The notes under the pieces were generated by a model. It saw nothing but the letters and a program-made list of their open reading frames with translations. It searched no databases and had not been told where the DNA came from. Made by a program: the position numbers and the translations under genes. From Campylobacteraceae bacterium (GTDB taxonomy: Bacteria; Campylobacterota; Campylobacteria; Campylobacterales; Campylobacteraceae): DNA of 61,429 nt. This document shows positions 35,133 to 45,095 of this stretch, piece by piece; positions within the stretch are counted from its first letter, which is position 1, and each line of letters opens with the position of its first letter. The DNA lies in the NCBI GenBank assembly GCA_012519705.1, contig JAAYPR010000004.1, positions 1 to 61,429 on the forward strand. The letters run 5' to 3'.

Positions 35133-36278
35133 ATGTTACTTATAAAAAATGCTCAAGTTTATTCGCCAAAATTTCTTGGCAAAAAAGATATTTTAGTTGA
35201 GGGCGAGAAAATTTCGCTAATCGACGACTCTATAAATTTAAATGTTCCAAATTTACACGTCATAGATGCAACTGGATGCGTGTTAACACCTGGATTTATA
35301 GATAAACACGTTCATATAACAGGCGGTGGTGGAGAAGGTGGTTTTTCATCAAGAGCTCCTGAAATTGGACTTTCAAAGTTAATCGAAGGTGGTATCACAA
35401 CTGTTGTTGGACTTCTTGGAACTGATGGAACAACAAGATGTGTTGAAAACTTAGTTGCAAAAGCTTATGCCTTAAGAGAAGAGGGAGTTTCATGCTACGC
35501 TCACACTGGAGCTTATGAACTTCCAGTCCCAACCTTAACAGGAAGCATTCAAAAAGATATAGTTTTCATAGACCCAATTATCGGCATAAAACTTGCTATA
35601 TCAGACCACAGAGCATCGAGCGTTACAAGAGATGAGCTTGCTAGAGTTGCGGGACTAGGAAGAGTAAGTGGGATGATAGGTAAAAAAAGTGGACACGTAA
35701 CACTTCACGTAGGAGATGGCAAAAAAGGACTTGGTTTAATTTATGATGTATTAAACGAGTATGACACTCCAATAACTCTGTTCCAACCAACTCATGTAAA
35801 TAGAAATCCTAAGCTTTTTGAAGAGGGAAAACAGTTTTTAAGAGATGGTGGATATGTGGATTTAACTTGCTATAGCCCAAGTAGATTTACCCCTGTGAAA
35901 GCATATAAGGAACTAAAGAGTGAAGATATCCCACTAGATAAGCTTACATTTAGCTCGGATGGATATGGAAGCTTTTCAAACTATGATAAAGATGGAAATT
36001 TGCTAAATATGGGAGTTGCTACGGTAAAAGCTCTATACTATGAGTTTTTAGAGTTTATGAAAGCTGGGTATAAGATAGAGGAAGTTCTACCTTTTATAAC
36101 CTCAAACGTTGCAAAAAGTATCGGACTTGGTAAGATTAAAGGTCAAATTTTACCAAACTATGACGCTGATATTTTGATTTTAGATAAAGACTTTGATATT
36201 AAATTTGTCATAGCAAAAGGTAAAGTTTTAAAAGATGATAAAGGTTATATAAAACAAGGAAACTATGAGCAAATTTAA
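35133..36278 (+). CDS. iadA: Isoaspartyl dipeptidase (beta-aspartyl peptidase)
   Basis: Binuclear zinc amidohydrolase that cleaves isoaspartyl dipeptides left after protein damage. The 381 residues keep every metal ligand at a constant shift of nine from E. coli IadA: H59, H61, the carboxylated K153, H192, H221 and D276. GFIDKHVHITGGGGEGG is the family signature. AGGAGG precedes the ATG. The E. coli positions are from memory. A C-terminal beta sandwich is present, so the enzyme looks complete. Confidence 0.93.
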   Translation: MLLIKNAQVYSPKFLGKKDILVEGEKISLIDDSINLNVPNLHVIDATGCVLTPGFIDKHVHITGGGGEGGFSSRAPEIGLSKLIEGGITTVVGLLGTDGTTRCVENLVAKAYALREEGVSCYAHTGAYELPVPTLTGSIQKDIVFIDPIIGIKLAISDHRASSVTRDELARVAGLGRVSGMIGKKSGHVTLHVGDGKKGLGLIYDVLNEYDTPITLFQPTHVNRNPKLFEEGKQFLRDGGYVDLTCYSPSRFTPVKAYKELKSEDIPLDKLTFSSDGYGSFSNYDKDGNLLNMGVATVKALYYEFLEFMKAGYKIEEVLPFITSNVAKSIGLGKIKGQILPNYDADILILDKDFDIKFVIAKGKVLKDDKGYIKQGNYEQI

Positions 36279-36360
36279 ACTTTACTTATTTTAACAAATT
36301 TTTAAGTAGGTTTTAGATAAAATCTATTTTTTTAATAAATTTATTGTGAAAGGAAAAATT

Positions 36361-36735
36361 GTGCCAACCATTAATCAATTGGTCAGAAAAGGACGCAAAA
36401 AAGTGGTTTATAAATCTAAATCACCAGCGTTGGAAAATTGTCCTCAAAGAAGGGGAGTTTGTACGAGAGTTTACACAACAACTCCTAAAAAACCAAACTC
36501 AGCTTTGAGAAAAGTTGCCAAAGTTAGGCTAACAAATGGATTTGAAGTTATTAGTTATATCGGCGGTGAGGGTCACAACCTACAAGAGCACTCTATCGTT
36601 TTAGTTAGGGGCGGAAGGGTAAAAGACTTACCAGGTGTTAAGTATCACATCGTTCGTGGTGCACTTGATACAGCAGGCGTAGCGAAAAGAACTGTTTCGA
36701 GATCTAAATATGGTGCTAAAAAACCTAAAAAATAG
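36361..36735 (+). CDS. rpsL: 30S ribosomal protein S12
   Basis: Decoding-centre protein. It starts with GTG 36361 (reads as [13 protein letters not shown]), with AAAGGAA just upstream; an in-frame GTG at 36346 overlaps that site and is rejected. The 124 residues contain [20 protein letters not shown], with the lysine positions linked to streptomycin response, and [12 protein letters not shown]. It is first of rpsL-rpsG-fusA. tuf is not in this operon. Confidence 0.97.
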   Translation: MPTINQLVRKGRKKVVYKSKSPALENCPQRRGVCTRVYTTTPKKPNSALRKVAKVRLTNGFEVISYIGGEGHNLQEHSIVLVRGGRVKDLPGVKYHIVRGALDTAGVAKRTVSRSKYGAKKPKK

Positions 36736-36751
36736 GTTTTAGCTAAAGCAG

Positions 36752-36775
36752 ACTAGCCCGAAGATTTGGCTTAGT
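36752..36775 (+). promoter_or_regulatory. Possible S7-binding hairpin between rpsL and rpsG
   Basis: ACTAGCC (36752-36758) pairs with GGCTTAGT (36768-36775) with one bulge, inside the 73-bp gap. In E. coli S7 represses the str operon at exactly this intergenic site. The match here is by position and shape only. Confidence 0.35.
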
Positions 36776-36799
36776 TTGAGTAAAATTTAATAAATTTGA

Positions 36800-37279
<480 letters not shown>

Positions 37280-37291
37280 GAGAGAGACAAC

Positions 37292-39367
37292 ATGGCTAGA
37301 AAAACACCATTACACATGGTTAGAAACATAGGTATCGCGGCTCACATTGACGCTGGTAAAACAACGACAAGTGAAAGAATCCTTTTCTTTACGGGAGTAA
37401 GCCATAAAATTGGTGAAACTCACGAAGGAACAGCAACAATGGACTGGATGGCTCAAGAAAAAGAAAGAGGCATTACCATTACATCTGCTGCTACAACATG
37501 CTTTTGGAAAGACCACCAAATCAACCTTATAGACACCCCAGGTCACGTTGACTTTACTATTGAAGTTGAAAGATCTATGAGAGTTCTAGATGGTGCTATT
37601 TCAGTATTTTGTTCAGTTGGTGGGGTTCAGCCACAAAGTGAAACCGTTTGGAGACAAGCAAATAAATACTCAGTTCCAAGAATCGTTTTTGTAAACAAAA
37701 TGGACAGAGTTGGAGCAAATTTCTATAGCGTTGAAGAGCAAATTAGAGATAGATTAAAAGCAAACCCAGTTCCAATTCAAATTCCAATCGGTGCAGAAGA
37801 TAACTTCAAAGGTGTAATCGACCTAGTAGAGATGAAAGCTATCGTTTGGGAAGATGAAGCAAACCCAATGAACTATGAAACTACTGAAATTCCAGCTGAA
37901 CTTCAAGAAAAAGCTCAAGAGTATAGAGAAAAATTAGTTGAAGCAATCGCAGAAACTGATGATAAACTAATGGAAAAATACTTCAGCGGTGAAGAACTAA
38001 GCATAGAAGACATTAAAAAAGGTATTAAAAAAGGTTGTTTAAGCCTAAAATTAGTTCCTATGATGTGTGGAACTGCGTTTAAAAACAAAGGTGTTCAGCC
38101 ACTTCTTGATGCTGTTGTAGAGTATCTACCAGCTCCAGATGAGGTTCCAGCTATTAGAGGTGAGTATGAAGACGGTAAAGAAGTTTTCGTAGAGTCAACT
38201 GATGATGGCGAGTTTGCAGGTCTTGGATTTAAAATTATGACAGACCCATTCGTTGGTCAGCTAACTTTCGTTAGAGTTTATAGAGGCGTTCTAGAGAGCG
38301 GAAGCTATGTTTACAACACTGTAAAAGGCAAAAAAGAGAGAATCGGAAGACTTCTTAGAATGCACTCAAACAAAAGAGAAGAGATTAAAGAACTTTACGC
38401 TGGAGAAATCGGTGCTGTTGTTGGTCTAAAAGACACATTAACAGGCGATACACTAGCAAGTGAAAAAGATCAAGTAATTCTAGAAAAAATGGACTTCCCA
38501 GATCCAGTTATCTCTGTTGCGGTTGAGCCAAAAACTAAAGCAGACCAAGAAAAAATGGGTATAGCACTTCAAAAACTAGCTCAAGAAGACCCAAGCTTCC
38601 AAGTTAAAACTGACGAAGAAAGCGGTCAAACAATCATCTCAGGTATGGGTGAACTACACCTTGAAGTTCTAGTTGACAGAATGCTTAGAGAGTTCAAAGT
38701 TGACGCTGAAATCGGTAAACCACAAGTTGCTTATAGAGAAACTATTAGAAAAACTGTTGAGCAAGAGTATAAATACGCTAAACAATCAGGTGGTAGAGGT
38801 CAGTATGGTCACGTATATATCCGCCTTGAGCCACTTGAAGCAGGTGCTGGATATGAGTTTGTTAACGACATCAAAGGTGGTGCGATTCCAAAAGAATACA
38901 TCCCAGCTGTTGATAAAGGATGTCAAGAAGCAATGCAAGGTGGTGTTTTAGCTGGTTACCCAGTTGAAGACGTTAGAGTAACTGTTTATGATGGTAGTTA
39001 CCACGATGTTGACTCTTCTGAGATGGCATTTAAACTTGCAGCTTCAATGGGCTTCAAAGAAGGTGCTAGAAAAGCTGGTGCTGTAATCCTTGAGCCAGTT
39101 ATGAAAGTTGAAGTTGAAACTCCTGAAGAGTATATGGGCGATGTTATCGGCGATATCAATAAAAGAAGAGGTCAAGTTAACAACATGGGAGACCGTGGTG
39201 GAAATAAAGTAATTGACGCGTTCTGCCCACTAGCAGAAATGTTTGGTTACTCAACAGACTTGAGATCTCAAACTCAAGGACGTGCAACTTACTCAATGGA
39301 ATTTGACCACTATGATGAAGTTCCAAGAAACGTAAGTGAAGAAATCATCAAACAAAGAAATGGCTAA
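37292..39367 (+). CDS. fusA: Elongation factor G
   Basis: Translocation GTPase of 691 residues. G1 is [10 protein letters not shown]3 DTPGHVDF, G4 NKMD. Domain IV has the catalytic loop segment GGRGQYGHV, and the C-terminus is complete. GGAGAGAGAC lies upstream. Codon bias is strong. A strong terminator follows, ending the str operon. Confidence 0.98.
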   Translation: MARKTPLHMVRNIGIAAHIDAGKTTTSERILFFTGVSHKIGETHEGTATMDWMAQEKERGITITSAATTCFWKDHQINLIDTPGHVDFTIEVERSMRVLDGAISVFCSVGGVQPQSETVWRQANKYSVPRIVFVNKMDRVGANFYSVEEQIRDRLKANPVPIQIPIGAEDNFKGVIDLVEMKAIVWEDEANPMNYETTEIPAELQEKAQEYREKLVEAIAETDDKLMEKYFSGEELSIEDIKKGIKKGCLSLKLVPMMCGTAFKNKGVQPLLDAVVEYLPAPDEVPAIRGEYEDGKEVFVESTDDGEFAGLGFKIMTDPFVGQLTFVRVYRGVLESGSYVYNTVKGKKERIGRLLRMHSNKREEIKELYAGEIGAVVGLKDTLTGDTLASEKDQVILEKMDFPDPVISVAVEPKTKADQEKMGIALQKLAQEDPSFQVKTDEESGQTIISGMGELHLEVLVDRMLREFKVDAEIGKPQVAYRETIRKTVEQEYKYAKQSGGRGQYGHVYIRLEPLEAGAGYEFVNDIKGGAIPKEYIPAVDKGCQEAMQGGVLAGYPVEDVRVTVYDGSYHDVDSSEMAFKLAASMGFKEGARKAGAVILEPVMKVEVETPEEYMGDVIGDINKRRGQVNNMGDRGGNKVIDAFCPLAEMFGYSTDLRSQTQGRATYSMEFDHYDEVPRNVSEEIIKQRNG

Positions 39368-39382
39368 TTAATTTCAAATTTT

Positions 39383-39412
39383 AAAAGGTGGGGATTTCTC
39401 CACCTTTTTTGC
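39383..39412 (+). terminator. Intrinsic terminator after fusA
   Basis: AAAAGGTGG pairs with CCACCTTTT around GGATTTCT, and the T-run continues to 39410. This is a strong rho-independent terminator. Confidence 0.85.
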
Positions 39413-39527
39413 TTTCTTTTTATAAAAACAAACTTTTGTCTTGCTTTTAAATTTAACTTTTTTATTAAAATCTTAGAAATTTCAATTAAATTTAATCCCA
39501 AATAAGATAAAATTTCACTCTCTTTAA

Positions 39528-39604
39528 GTCCTCATAGCTCAGCAGGATAGAGCACAAAATTCCTAATTTTGAGGCCGTGAGTTCGAATCTCGCTGGGGAC
39601 ACCA
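39528..39604 (+). tRNA. tRNA-Arg (anticodon CCT)
   Basis: A 77-base cloverleaf with acceptor GTCCTCA/TGGGGAC, anticodon loop TTCCTAA between CAAAA and TTTTG, T-loop TTCGAAT, and an encoded CCA. It lies alone. The 200 bp after it are AT-rich with no gene. Confidence 0.95.
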
Positions 39605-39766
39605 CTAAATTTATTAAATATATTAATAGATGTCTTTTTATTTGAGTAAATTTAATACTCACGAATCAAGATTATATTTAGTATTTTATAATCTAAAAAA
39701 TATCTTTTTGTTAAAAATTAATTTAATAATTTAAATTCATTAAGCCAAAATATACACTATTTTTGA

Positions 39767-39772
39767 TATAAT
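39767..39772 (+). promoter_or_regulatory. Candidate -10 box for the glcD-glcF pair
   Basis: TATAAT in TTTTTGATATAAT lies 33 bases before the glcD ATG, with an upstream A/T-rich run typical of Campylobacter promoters. Confidence 0.6.
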
Positions 39773-39804
39773 CACCAAATTTCATAACAATAATAGGATA
39801 TAAA

Positions 39805-41187
39805 ATGGACAAAAAACATTTTGAATATTTGGCAAGTATAGTTGGAAAAAAGAACGCTTACGATGATGAAGCTCGCCTTATGGCTTATAGCTATGATGCA
39901 ACTAGAGCTAGATATAAGCCTGATGCGGTTATATTTCCAAGAAATGAAGAAGATGTTAGTAAAGTTTTAAAATACTGTAATGAAAATAAAATTCCAGTCA
40001 CCCCAAGAGGAGCAGGAAGTGGCTTTACAGGAGGGAGTTTGCCAGCATCTGGGGGCATTGTTTTAAGCCTTGAAAGACATATGAACAAAATTCTTGAAAT
40101 CGATATGCAAAACTTAGTTGCAGTTGTTCAGCCTGGAGTTATAAATAAAGATTTGCAAAAAGAGGTAGAAAAAATCGGTCTTTTCTTCCCGCCAGACCCA
40201 GCAAGTGAGGACTACTCAACTCTTGGTGGAAACGTTAGCGAAAACGCAGGCGGTATGAGAGCTGCGAAGTATGGCATAACCAAAGATTATGTTATGGCGA
40301 TTCGTGCTGTACTTCCAAATGGCGATATCATTAGAGCAGGTAAGCGAACTATCAAAGACGTTGCAGGATATAACATAGCTGGTATTTTGATAGCAAGCGA
40401 GGGAACTTTAGCAGTTATTACAGAAATCACATTTAAACTTATCGCAAAACCTAAGATGAAACAAACTGCTATGGGAGTTTTTGACTCTGTAAATGAAGCG
40501 ATGAATGCGGTTTATAAAACTATGGCAGGCGGGGTTGTTCCAGTTGCGATGGAGTTTTTGGATAACTTAAGCATCAAAGCAGTTGAAGAGAAATTTAACA
40601 AAGGCCTGCCAAAAGAAGCAGGAGCAATTCTCATAACTGAAGTTGATGGAAACTCAAATGATGATTTAACCTATCAGCTTGACATTATAGAAAAAGCTTT
40701 TAAAGAGAATGGTTGCTCTAATTTTATAAGAGCAAAAGATGACGAAGAGGCTGCAAATCTTTGGTTTGCAAGAAGAAACGTAAGTCAGTCCATTAACATT
40801 TATGGAAATAAAAAGATAAATGAAGACATCACAGTTCCAAGGTCAAAACTTCCAGAACTTCTTGAAGAGATAGACAAAGTCGCGAAAAAATACGATGTGA
40901 AAATCCCTTGCTTTGGGCATACTGGTGATGGAAACGTTCATACAAACGTTATGGTTAAAGATGCTAGCGATAAAACTCAACTTGAAGAAGGTTATAAGGC
41001 GATAGAAGAGATTTTTAAAATAACTGTGGATTTAGGCGGAACTTTAAGCGGTGAGCACGGAATCGGACTAAGCAAGGCTGAGTTTATGCACCTTGCATTT
41101 AGCGAGGCTGAGATGAATCTTTTCCGCTCAATTAAAAAAGCTTTTGATCCAAACAATATCTTAAATCCTGGAAAGATGGGACTATGA
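39805..41187 (+). CDS. glcD: FAD-linked 2-hydroxyacid oxidase, GlcD type
   Basis: Oxidises a 2-hydroxyacid (glycolate or D-lactate) and passes electrons via an Fe-S partner to the quinone pool. The 460 residues have an FAD-binding 4 domain (TPRGAGSGFTGGSLPASGG, then GGNVSENAGGMRAAKYG) and a C-terminal FAD-oxidase domain with CFGHTGDGNVHTN and GTLSGEHGIG. The stop overlaps the Fe-S gene by 4 bp. The substrate cannot be told from sequence. C. jejuni Cj1213c is, as I recall, the matching gene. Confidence 0.9.
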   Translation: MDKKHFEYLASIVGKKNAYDDEARLMAYSYDATRARYKPDAVIFPRNEEDVSKVLKYCNENKIPVTPRGAGSGFTGGSLPASGGIVLSLERHMNKILEIDMQNLVAVVQPGVINKDLQKEVEKIGLFFPPDPASEDYSTLGGNVSENAGGMRAAKYGITKDYVMAIRAVLPNGDIIRAGKRTIKDVAGYNIAGILIASEGTLAVITEITFKLIAKPKMKQTAMGVFDSVNEAMNAVYKTMAGGVVPVAMEFLDNLSIKAVEEKFNKGLPKEAGAILITEVDGNSNDDLTYQLDIIEKAFKENGCSNFIRAKDDEEAANLWFARRNVSQSINIYGNKKINEDITVPRSKLPELLEEIDKVAKKYDVKIPCFGHTGDGNVHTNVMVKDASDKTQLEEGYKAIEEIFKITVDLGGTLSGEHGIGLSKAEFMHLAFSEAEMNLFRSIKKAFDPNNILNPGKMGL

Positions 41188-42455
41188 GTAAATTTGACTA
41201 TAAAGCTGTAGCAGACCAGTGTGTAAAATGTGGAAAATGCATCCCAACATGTACGATTTATCAAGTTAACCGCGATGAAGCGACATCTCCGAGGGGTTTT
41301 TTAGATTTATTAGCCGGGTATCAAAATGGAGATTTAAAACTTGATAAAAACCTTAGGTGGATTTTGGAAAAGTGTTTTTTATGTACAAATTGTGTAAGCG
41401 TTTGTCCAAACAGCCTCCCAGTTGATGCTTTAATAGAACAAGCAAGATATGAAATCGCTCAAAAATACGGCATAGCGTGGTACAAAAGACTTGCGTTTTT
41501 CTTTTTAAATAACCGTAAAGTTATGGATATAGCAGGGCGTTTGGGATATGTTTTCCAAAGTTGTGCATTTAAGCTAGACGGCGAGAGAAAATCTATGTAT
41601 CTAAGAAAATTTCCGCTTATTAGAATGAAAAGACTTATGCCAAGTCTTGCTAAAAAAAGCTTTTTAAACTCTTATGCTGATGTTATAGAAAATGGCGGCA
41701 AAGGTAAAGTTGGGATATTTATCGGCTGTATGGCAAACTATATGTATACAGATGTTGGCAAAAGTTTGCTTTATATCCTAAAAGTTTTAGAAATAGATGC
41801 TTATCTTATCAAGCAACAAAAGTGCTGTGGAGCTCCGCAGTATTTTACAGGGGATTTTAAAAGTGTAAATAAACTAGCTAAATTTAATATAGAGTATATT
41901 GAGGGTTTTGTTGGCAAACTTGATGCGGTAATCATCCCAGAAGCAACATGTTGTGGGATGATAAAAAATGACTATGAGCATTTCTTCCACGACCAGCCTG
42001 AGTGGAGAGATAGAGCTAAAAACTTAAAAGATTTCATCTTTTTAGCAACTGAGTATTTAAATAATAGAACAAATTTAGCTGAGGTTTTAGCAGCTCGTGG
42101 GGCTCAAAACTTCTCAGTTACTTACCACGACCCTTGTCATGCTAGAAAAATGCTTGGAGTTTATAAAGAGCCAAGAAATTTAATAGGTAAAAACTTTAAG
42201 CTAATCGAGATGAGCAACCCAAATCAATGCTGTGGTTTTGGGGGTGTTAGCATGCAGACAAATAACTACAAATTTGCAGTCGCTGCTGGCAAAGGAAAAG
42301 CTAAGATGATAGATGAAACTAACGCAAACTACGTAAGTGCGGAGTGTAGTGCTTGTAGAATGCAACTAGGTGATGCTATGCATAAAGAAGATGTTAAAAC
42401 TATCTTTAAAAACCCAATAGAGCTTATCGCTATGGCGTTAGGACAAAAAGATTAA
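41184..42455 (+). CDS. glcF: Fe-S oxidoreductase, GlcF type
   Basis: Electron-transfer partner of the FAD subunit. The 423 residues have two [4Fe-4S] motifs (C13/C16/C19/C23 and C64/C67/C70/C74) and two CCG-type domains (CCGAPQYF with ATCCGMIKNDY; DPCHARKMLG with NQCCGFGG). There is no membrane helix, so it would sit at the membrane periphery. It overlaps glcD by ATGA. Together the pair resembles GlcDF without GlcE. Confidence 0.88.
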   Translation: MSKFDYKAVADQCVKCGKCIPTCTIYQVNRDEATSPRGFLDLLAGYQNGDLKLDKNLRWILEKCFLCTNCVSVCPNSLPVDALIEQARYEIAQKYGIAWYKRLAFFFLNNRKVMDIAGRLGYVFQSCAFKLDGERKSMYLRKFPLIRMKRLMPSLAKKSFLNSYADVIENGGKGKVGIFIGCMANYMYTDVGKSLLYILKVLEIDAYLIKQQKCCGAPQYFTGDFKSVNKLAKFNIEYIEGFVGKLDAVIIPEATCCGMIKNDYEHFFHDQPEWRDRAKNLKDFIFLATEYLNNRTNLAEVLAARGAQNFSVTYHDPCHARKMLGVYKEPRNLIGKNFKLIEMSNPNQCCGFGGVSMQTNNYKFAVAAGKGKAKMIDETNANYVSAECSACRMQLGDAMHKEDVKTIFKNPIELIAMALGQKD

Positions 42456-42483
42456 ATTTAAAGGCTTTTTGTTTCTTCATATC

Positions 42484-42530
42484 AAGGGGGAAGAGGGCTT
42501 AAGTTACGAAGCTGCTCTCCCTTTTTATTT
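42484..42530 (+). terminator. Probable terminator after glcF
   Basis: A G/A-rich arm (42485-42497) pairs imperfectly with GCTCTCCC (42514-42521), and CTTTTTATTTTT follows. There is a bulge in the stem. Confidence 0.5.
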
Positions 42531-42729
42531 TTACTCCGAAAGTGCCGTATATAGGCACATTTTGCCCCACTCCGACGTTCAAAGCTTAACTTCGCCTACG
42601 GCTCGTTACGAGATGACGCTATGCGTCCCTACGAAAGCCGTGCTACGCACAGGTTTAATACATAAATACATAATATGCATTAGATACTATAAAACTTTTT
42701 TCTACTAAAGAAGGATTGTATTGATTTTT

Positions 42730-42774
42730 ATAAAAAAAGAAGTAAATTTAAGCCCGAATTCGGGCTTAAATTTA
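42730..42774 (-). terminator. Terminator of bamA built on a perfect 32-bp palindrome
   Basis: 42743-42774 reads the same on both strands (TAAATTTAAGCCCGAA and its complement, centred on GAATTC). On the minus strand it is followed by CTTCTTTTTTTATAAAAATC. It ends bamA transcription and could act in both directions. Confidence 0.75.
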
Positions 42775-42778
42775 TAAT

Positions 42779-45025
42779 TTAAAATCTTGCTCCGATTGTA
42801 AACTCAAAGCTATTTGTATCATCATACTCTTCATCATTAAGTGGTTTTACCCAGAACAGTTGAAGTGGTCCAACAGGAGTTCTCCACTCAATCCCCGCTC
42901 CAACGCTGTATCTTTCAACTTCATTCCAGCTATTATCGCCTATCATTCCATAGTCAAAGAATGTTACAAATCTCATATTGATTCTATCTATTAAAGGCAT
43001 GCTTAATTCAACCGAGTTATTAAAACTCTGCTTTCCACCCATTTCTATGTAGTCACATCTTGCTCCGCCATCCACACAAATTCTCTTTTGTGGTATACTT
43101 CTCCCATCATATCCTCTAATTGATCTCATACCACCAAGGAAAAGTTTTTTGTTAACAGGAAGCTCATCATCGCTAAAGAAATAGCCAACATTTGCTTTGT
43201 ATCTAAAGATTAAGTCCCAGCCGATATAGTCTCTCATCCCAAAGTACCAGTTAAAGCCAGCATTTCCTTTTAGATACTCCATATCCCCACCAAGCCCAGT
43301 ATAGTCAAGCGAAGCACTAGCTATGATACCGCTTCTTGGAAGATAGTAGTCATCCGTGTTATTAAATACAATTGATGGGCTTATAGCACTTCTTATGTTT
43401 TTGCCACTTTGATATCCAGCAGCTGCGTAAAACTCATTAAGTCCTTCTATCTTAGAGTCTTCTAATTCATAAGTTAGATATACGTTTGTGTATCTTCCTA
43501 GTTTTCTACCAAGAGTAAGACTAAGTCCATAAAGCTTTTCATCATAGTCATCCCAGTCCCAATCTCTTGCGTAAATTTGACCACTAAAGCTATACTCTGA
43601 GTTCCATATTCTTGGGTTTGTAAAACCTATCGCCCCGCTTAGTTCATCATCACTTTTCTCGGCACTTATGTGCCCACTAATTCCACTTCCAAAGATGTTT
43701 TTCTCAGAAACTGAAGCACTTATTAAAAATCCATCTTGACTTCCATACCCAATACCACCCGTAATGCTTCCAGTTGGTGCCTCTTCAACAACTATGTTTA
43801 AGTCTATTTCATTATCACTTATTTTATTTTCTACAACCTCAACAGAGTCGAAATATCCTGTTCTTCTAAGTGAGTTTCTTGAATCTACTAAGTCAGTTCT
43901 ATTATATCTCTCGCCTTCTGTTAGATACATCTCACGTCTTATAACCTCATCAGCTGTTTTTTCGTTTCCAGAAATAGTTACGTTTCTAACATAAATTTCA
44001 TTATTTGGTTTTACAACATAGGTAATTTTAACTGTGTGATTTTCTTCATTCGGTTCAAGGATAGGATCAACTTCAACATAAGCAAAGCCTTGGTCAGCTA
44101 CTAAATTTTCAAGTTTTTCCATATCTCTTTTAAGCCAGTCTGAGTTAAATCTATCCCCTTTTTCAAGTTTAAAGTCATCTATTATCTCATCAACATCAAG
44201 ATCTAGATATTCTGGCATATCTATTGCTACTTCGCTAACCCTATATCTCTCGCCTTCGTCTATATAATAGGTAAGGTTTGCTGTATAGTTGCTCATATTT
44301 GTATTTAAAAAAGGTGCTGAGATATTAGCGTTTAGATACCCTTTTTTCATATATTCGTTTTGGATTCTAGCTGGATCGCCTGGCAGGTCTATTGTTTTTA
44401 GTTTTCCATCATCAAAACCCCACATCCAACCAAGACTCTCTCTTTCTCTGTTTGCAATAGCTGGTCTTATATCTGAGTAGTCTAAGTTTTTAGCTCCAAC
44501 TAAGTTTACGTCTTCTATTATAATTTTCTCGCCTCTGTTTACGATGATAGTTAAGTGAAGTGAGCTTTTCTCTTCATCTAGGTATTTCTCTTCAGTTTCA
44601 ACTACTGTATCAAAGTATCCTTGAACCTCATAAAATTGACTAACTCTTTCTTTTACTTGTTTTAAGGCAACTTGGTCATAGCCTTGACCTGGTCTTAAGC
44701 CTACTATTTGCTCCATTTTTTCTCTATCGTTTGTAACAACACCTTCTATATCAAGCCTTGAAATAATTGGTTTTTCTTTAACGTGGATAGTTACGACTCC
44801 AGCGTTTTCTTTAATTAGAATATTTTCAAAATAGCCTTGACTAAAGAGTCTTGTAATAGCAGTGTTAGAACTTGCCCCTGTTAGAGTATCACCAACTTTT
44901 AACCCTGAGATACCCTCAGCAACTTGTGGTGAAATCTGCTTTAAGCCCTCAAATTCGATAGAACGGATAGTTGCTCCAAAGGCTAAATTTGACAGAATAA
45001 GTAAAGAAAGTACTGTTTTTTTCAT
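42779..45025 (-). CDS. bamA: Outer membrane protein assembly factor BamA
   Basis: Core of the beta-barrel insertion machine. I place the start at ATG 45025, which gives a signal peptide MKKTVLSLLILSNLAFGA; the longer frame from 45067 adds 14 residues that would spoil it. The 748 residues contain five POTRA domains (about 20-400), then a 16-strand barrel with the loop-6 motif RSIRGYDGRSI and a C-terminal Phe. C. jejuni has, as I recall, bamA (Cj0129c) next to tyrA in the same divergent layout. Confidence 0.96.
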   Translation of the reverse strand: MKKTVLSLLILSNLAFGATIRSIEFEGLKQISPQVAEGISGLKVGDTLTGASSNTAITRLFSQGYFENILIKENAGVVTIHVKEKPIISRLDIEGVVTNDREKMEQIVGLRPGQGYDQVALKQVKERVSQFYEVQGYFDTVVETEEKYLDEEKSSLHLTIIVNRGEKIIIEDVNLVGAKNLDYSDIRPAIANRERESLGWMWGFDDGKLKTIDLPGDPARIQNEYMKKGYLNANISAPFLNTNMSNYTANLTYYIDEGERYRVSEVAIDMPEYLDLDVDEIIDDFKLEKGDRFNSDWLKRDMEKLENLVADQGFAYVEVDPILEPNEENHTVKITYVVKPNNEIYVRNVTISGNEKTADEVIRREMYLTEGERYNRTDLVDSRNSLRRTGYFDSVEVVENKISDNEIDLNIVVEEAPTGSITGGIGYGSQDGFLISASVSEKNIFGSGISGHISAEKSDDELSGAIGFTNPRIWNSEYSFSGQIYARDWDWDDYDEKLYGLSLTLGRKLGRYTNVYLTYELEDSKIEGLNEFYAAAGYQSGKNIRSAISPSIVFNNTDDYYLPRSGIIASASLDYTGLGGDMEYLKGNAGFNWYFGMRDYIGWDLIFRYKANVGYFFSDDELPVNKKLFLGGMRSIRGYDGRSIPQKRICVDGGARCDYIEMGGKQSFNNSVELSMPLIDRINMRFVTFFDYGMIGDNSWNEVERYSVGAGIEWRTPVGPLQLFWVKPLNDEEYDDTNSFEFTIGARF

Positions 45026-45054
45026 GTGCTTACCTAAATTAAAATATAATTTTG

Positions 45055-45060
45055 TATAAT
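45055..45060 (+). promoter_or_regulatory. Candidate -10 box for tyrA
   Basis: TATAAT in TTTTGTATAATACC lies 35 bases before the tyrA ATG, within the 70-bp divergent gap with bamA. Another TATAAT lies at 45045-45050. Confidence 0.55.
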
Positions 45061-45095
45061 ACCACAATAAAATTAAAATTTAGTTAAGGAAAAAG

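Larger units (their letters stand above)
42456..42778. other. Gap between glcF and bamA: two terminators and an unexplained GC-richer stretch
   Basis: No gene is supported in these 323 bases. 42484-42530 is a terminator-like hairpin, 42531-42660 is GC-richer than its surroundings with short inverted repeats (GTGCC/GGCAC at 42542-42558) and CTCGTTACGAGATGACG, and 42743-42774 is a perfect palindrome. A 79-codon frame at 42469-42708 has no recognisable product. Confidence 0.6.

Noticed and set aside
39605-39804. Possible small RNA or gene between tRNA-Arg and glcD
   Set aside because: The 200 bp are AT-rich with only weak hairpins (for example GAGTA/TACTC near 39643-39660) and no open frame of note. 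Only the -10 box at 39767 can be supported.
42469-42708. A 79-codon open frame between glcF and bamA
   Set aside because: It runs through a terminator and the GC-richer repeat-like stretch, has no ribosome site, and its product matches no family I know.
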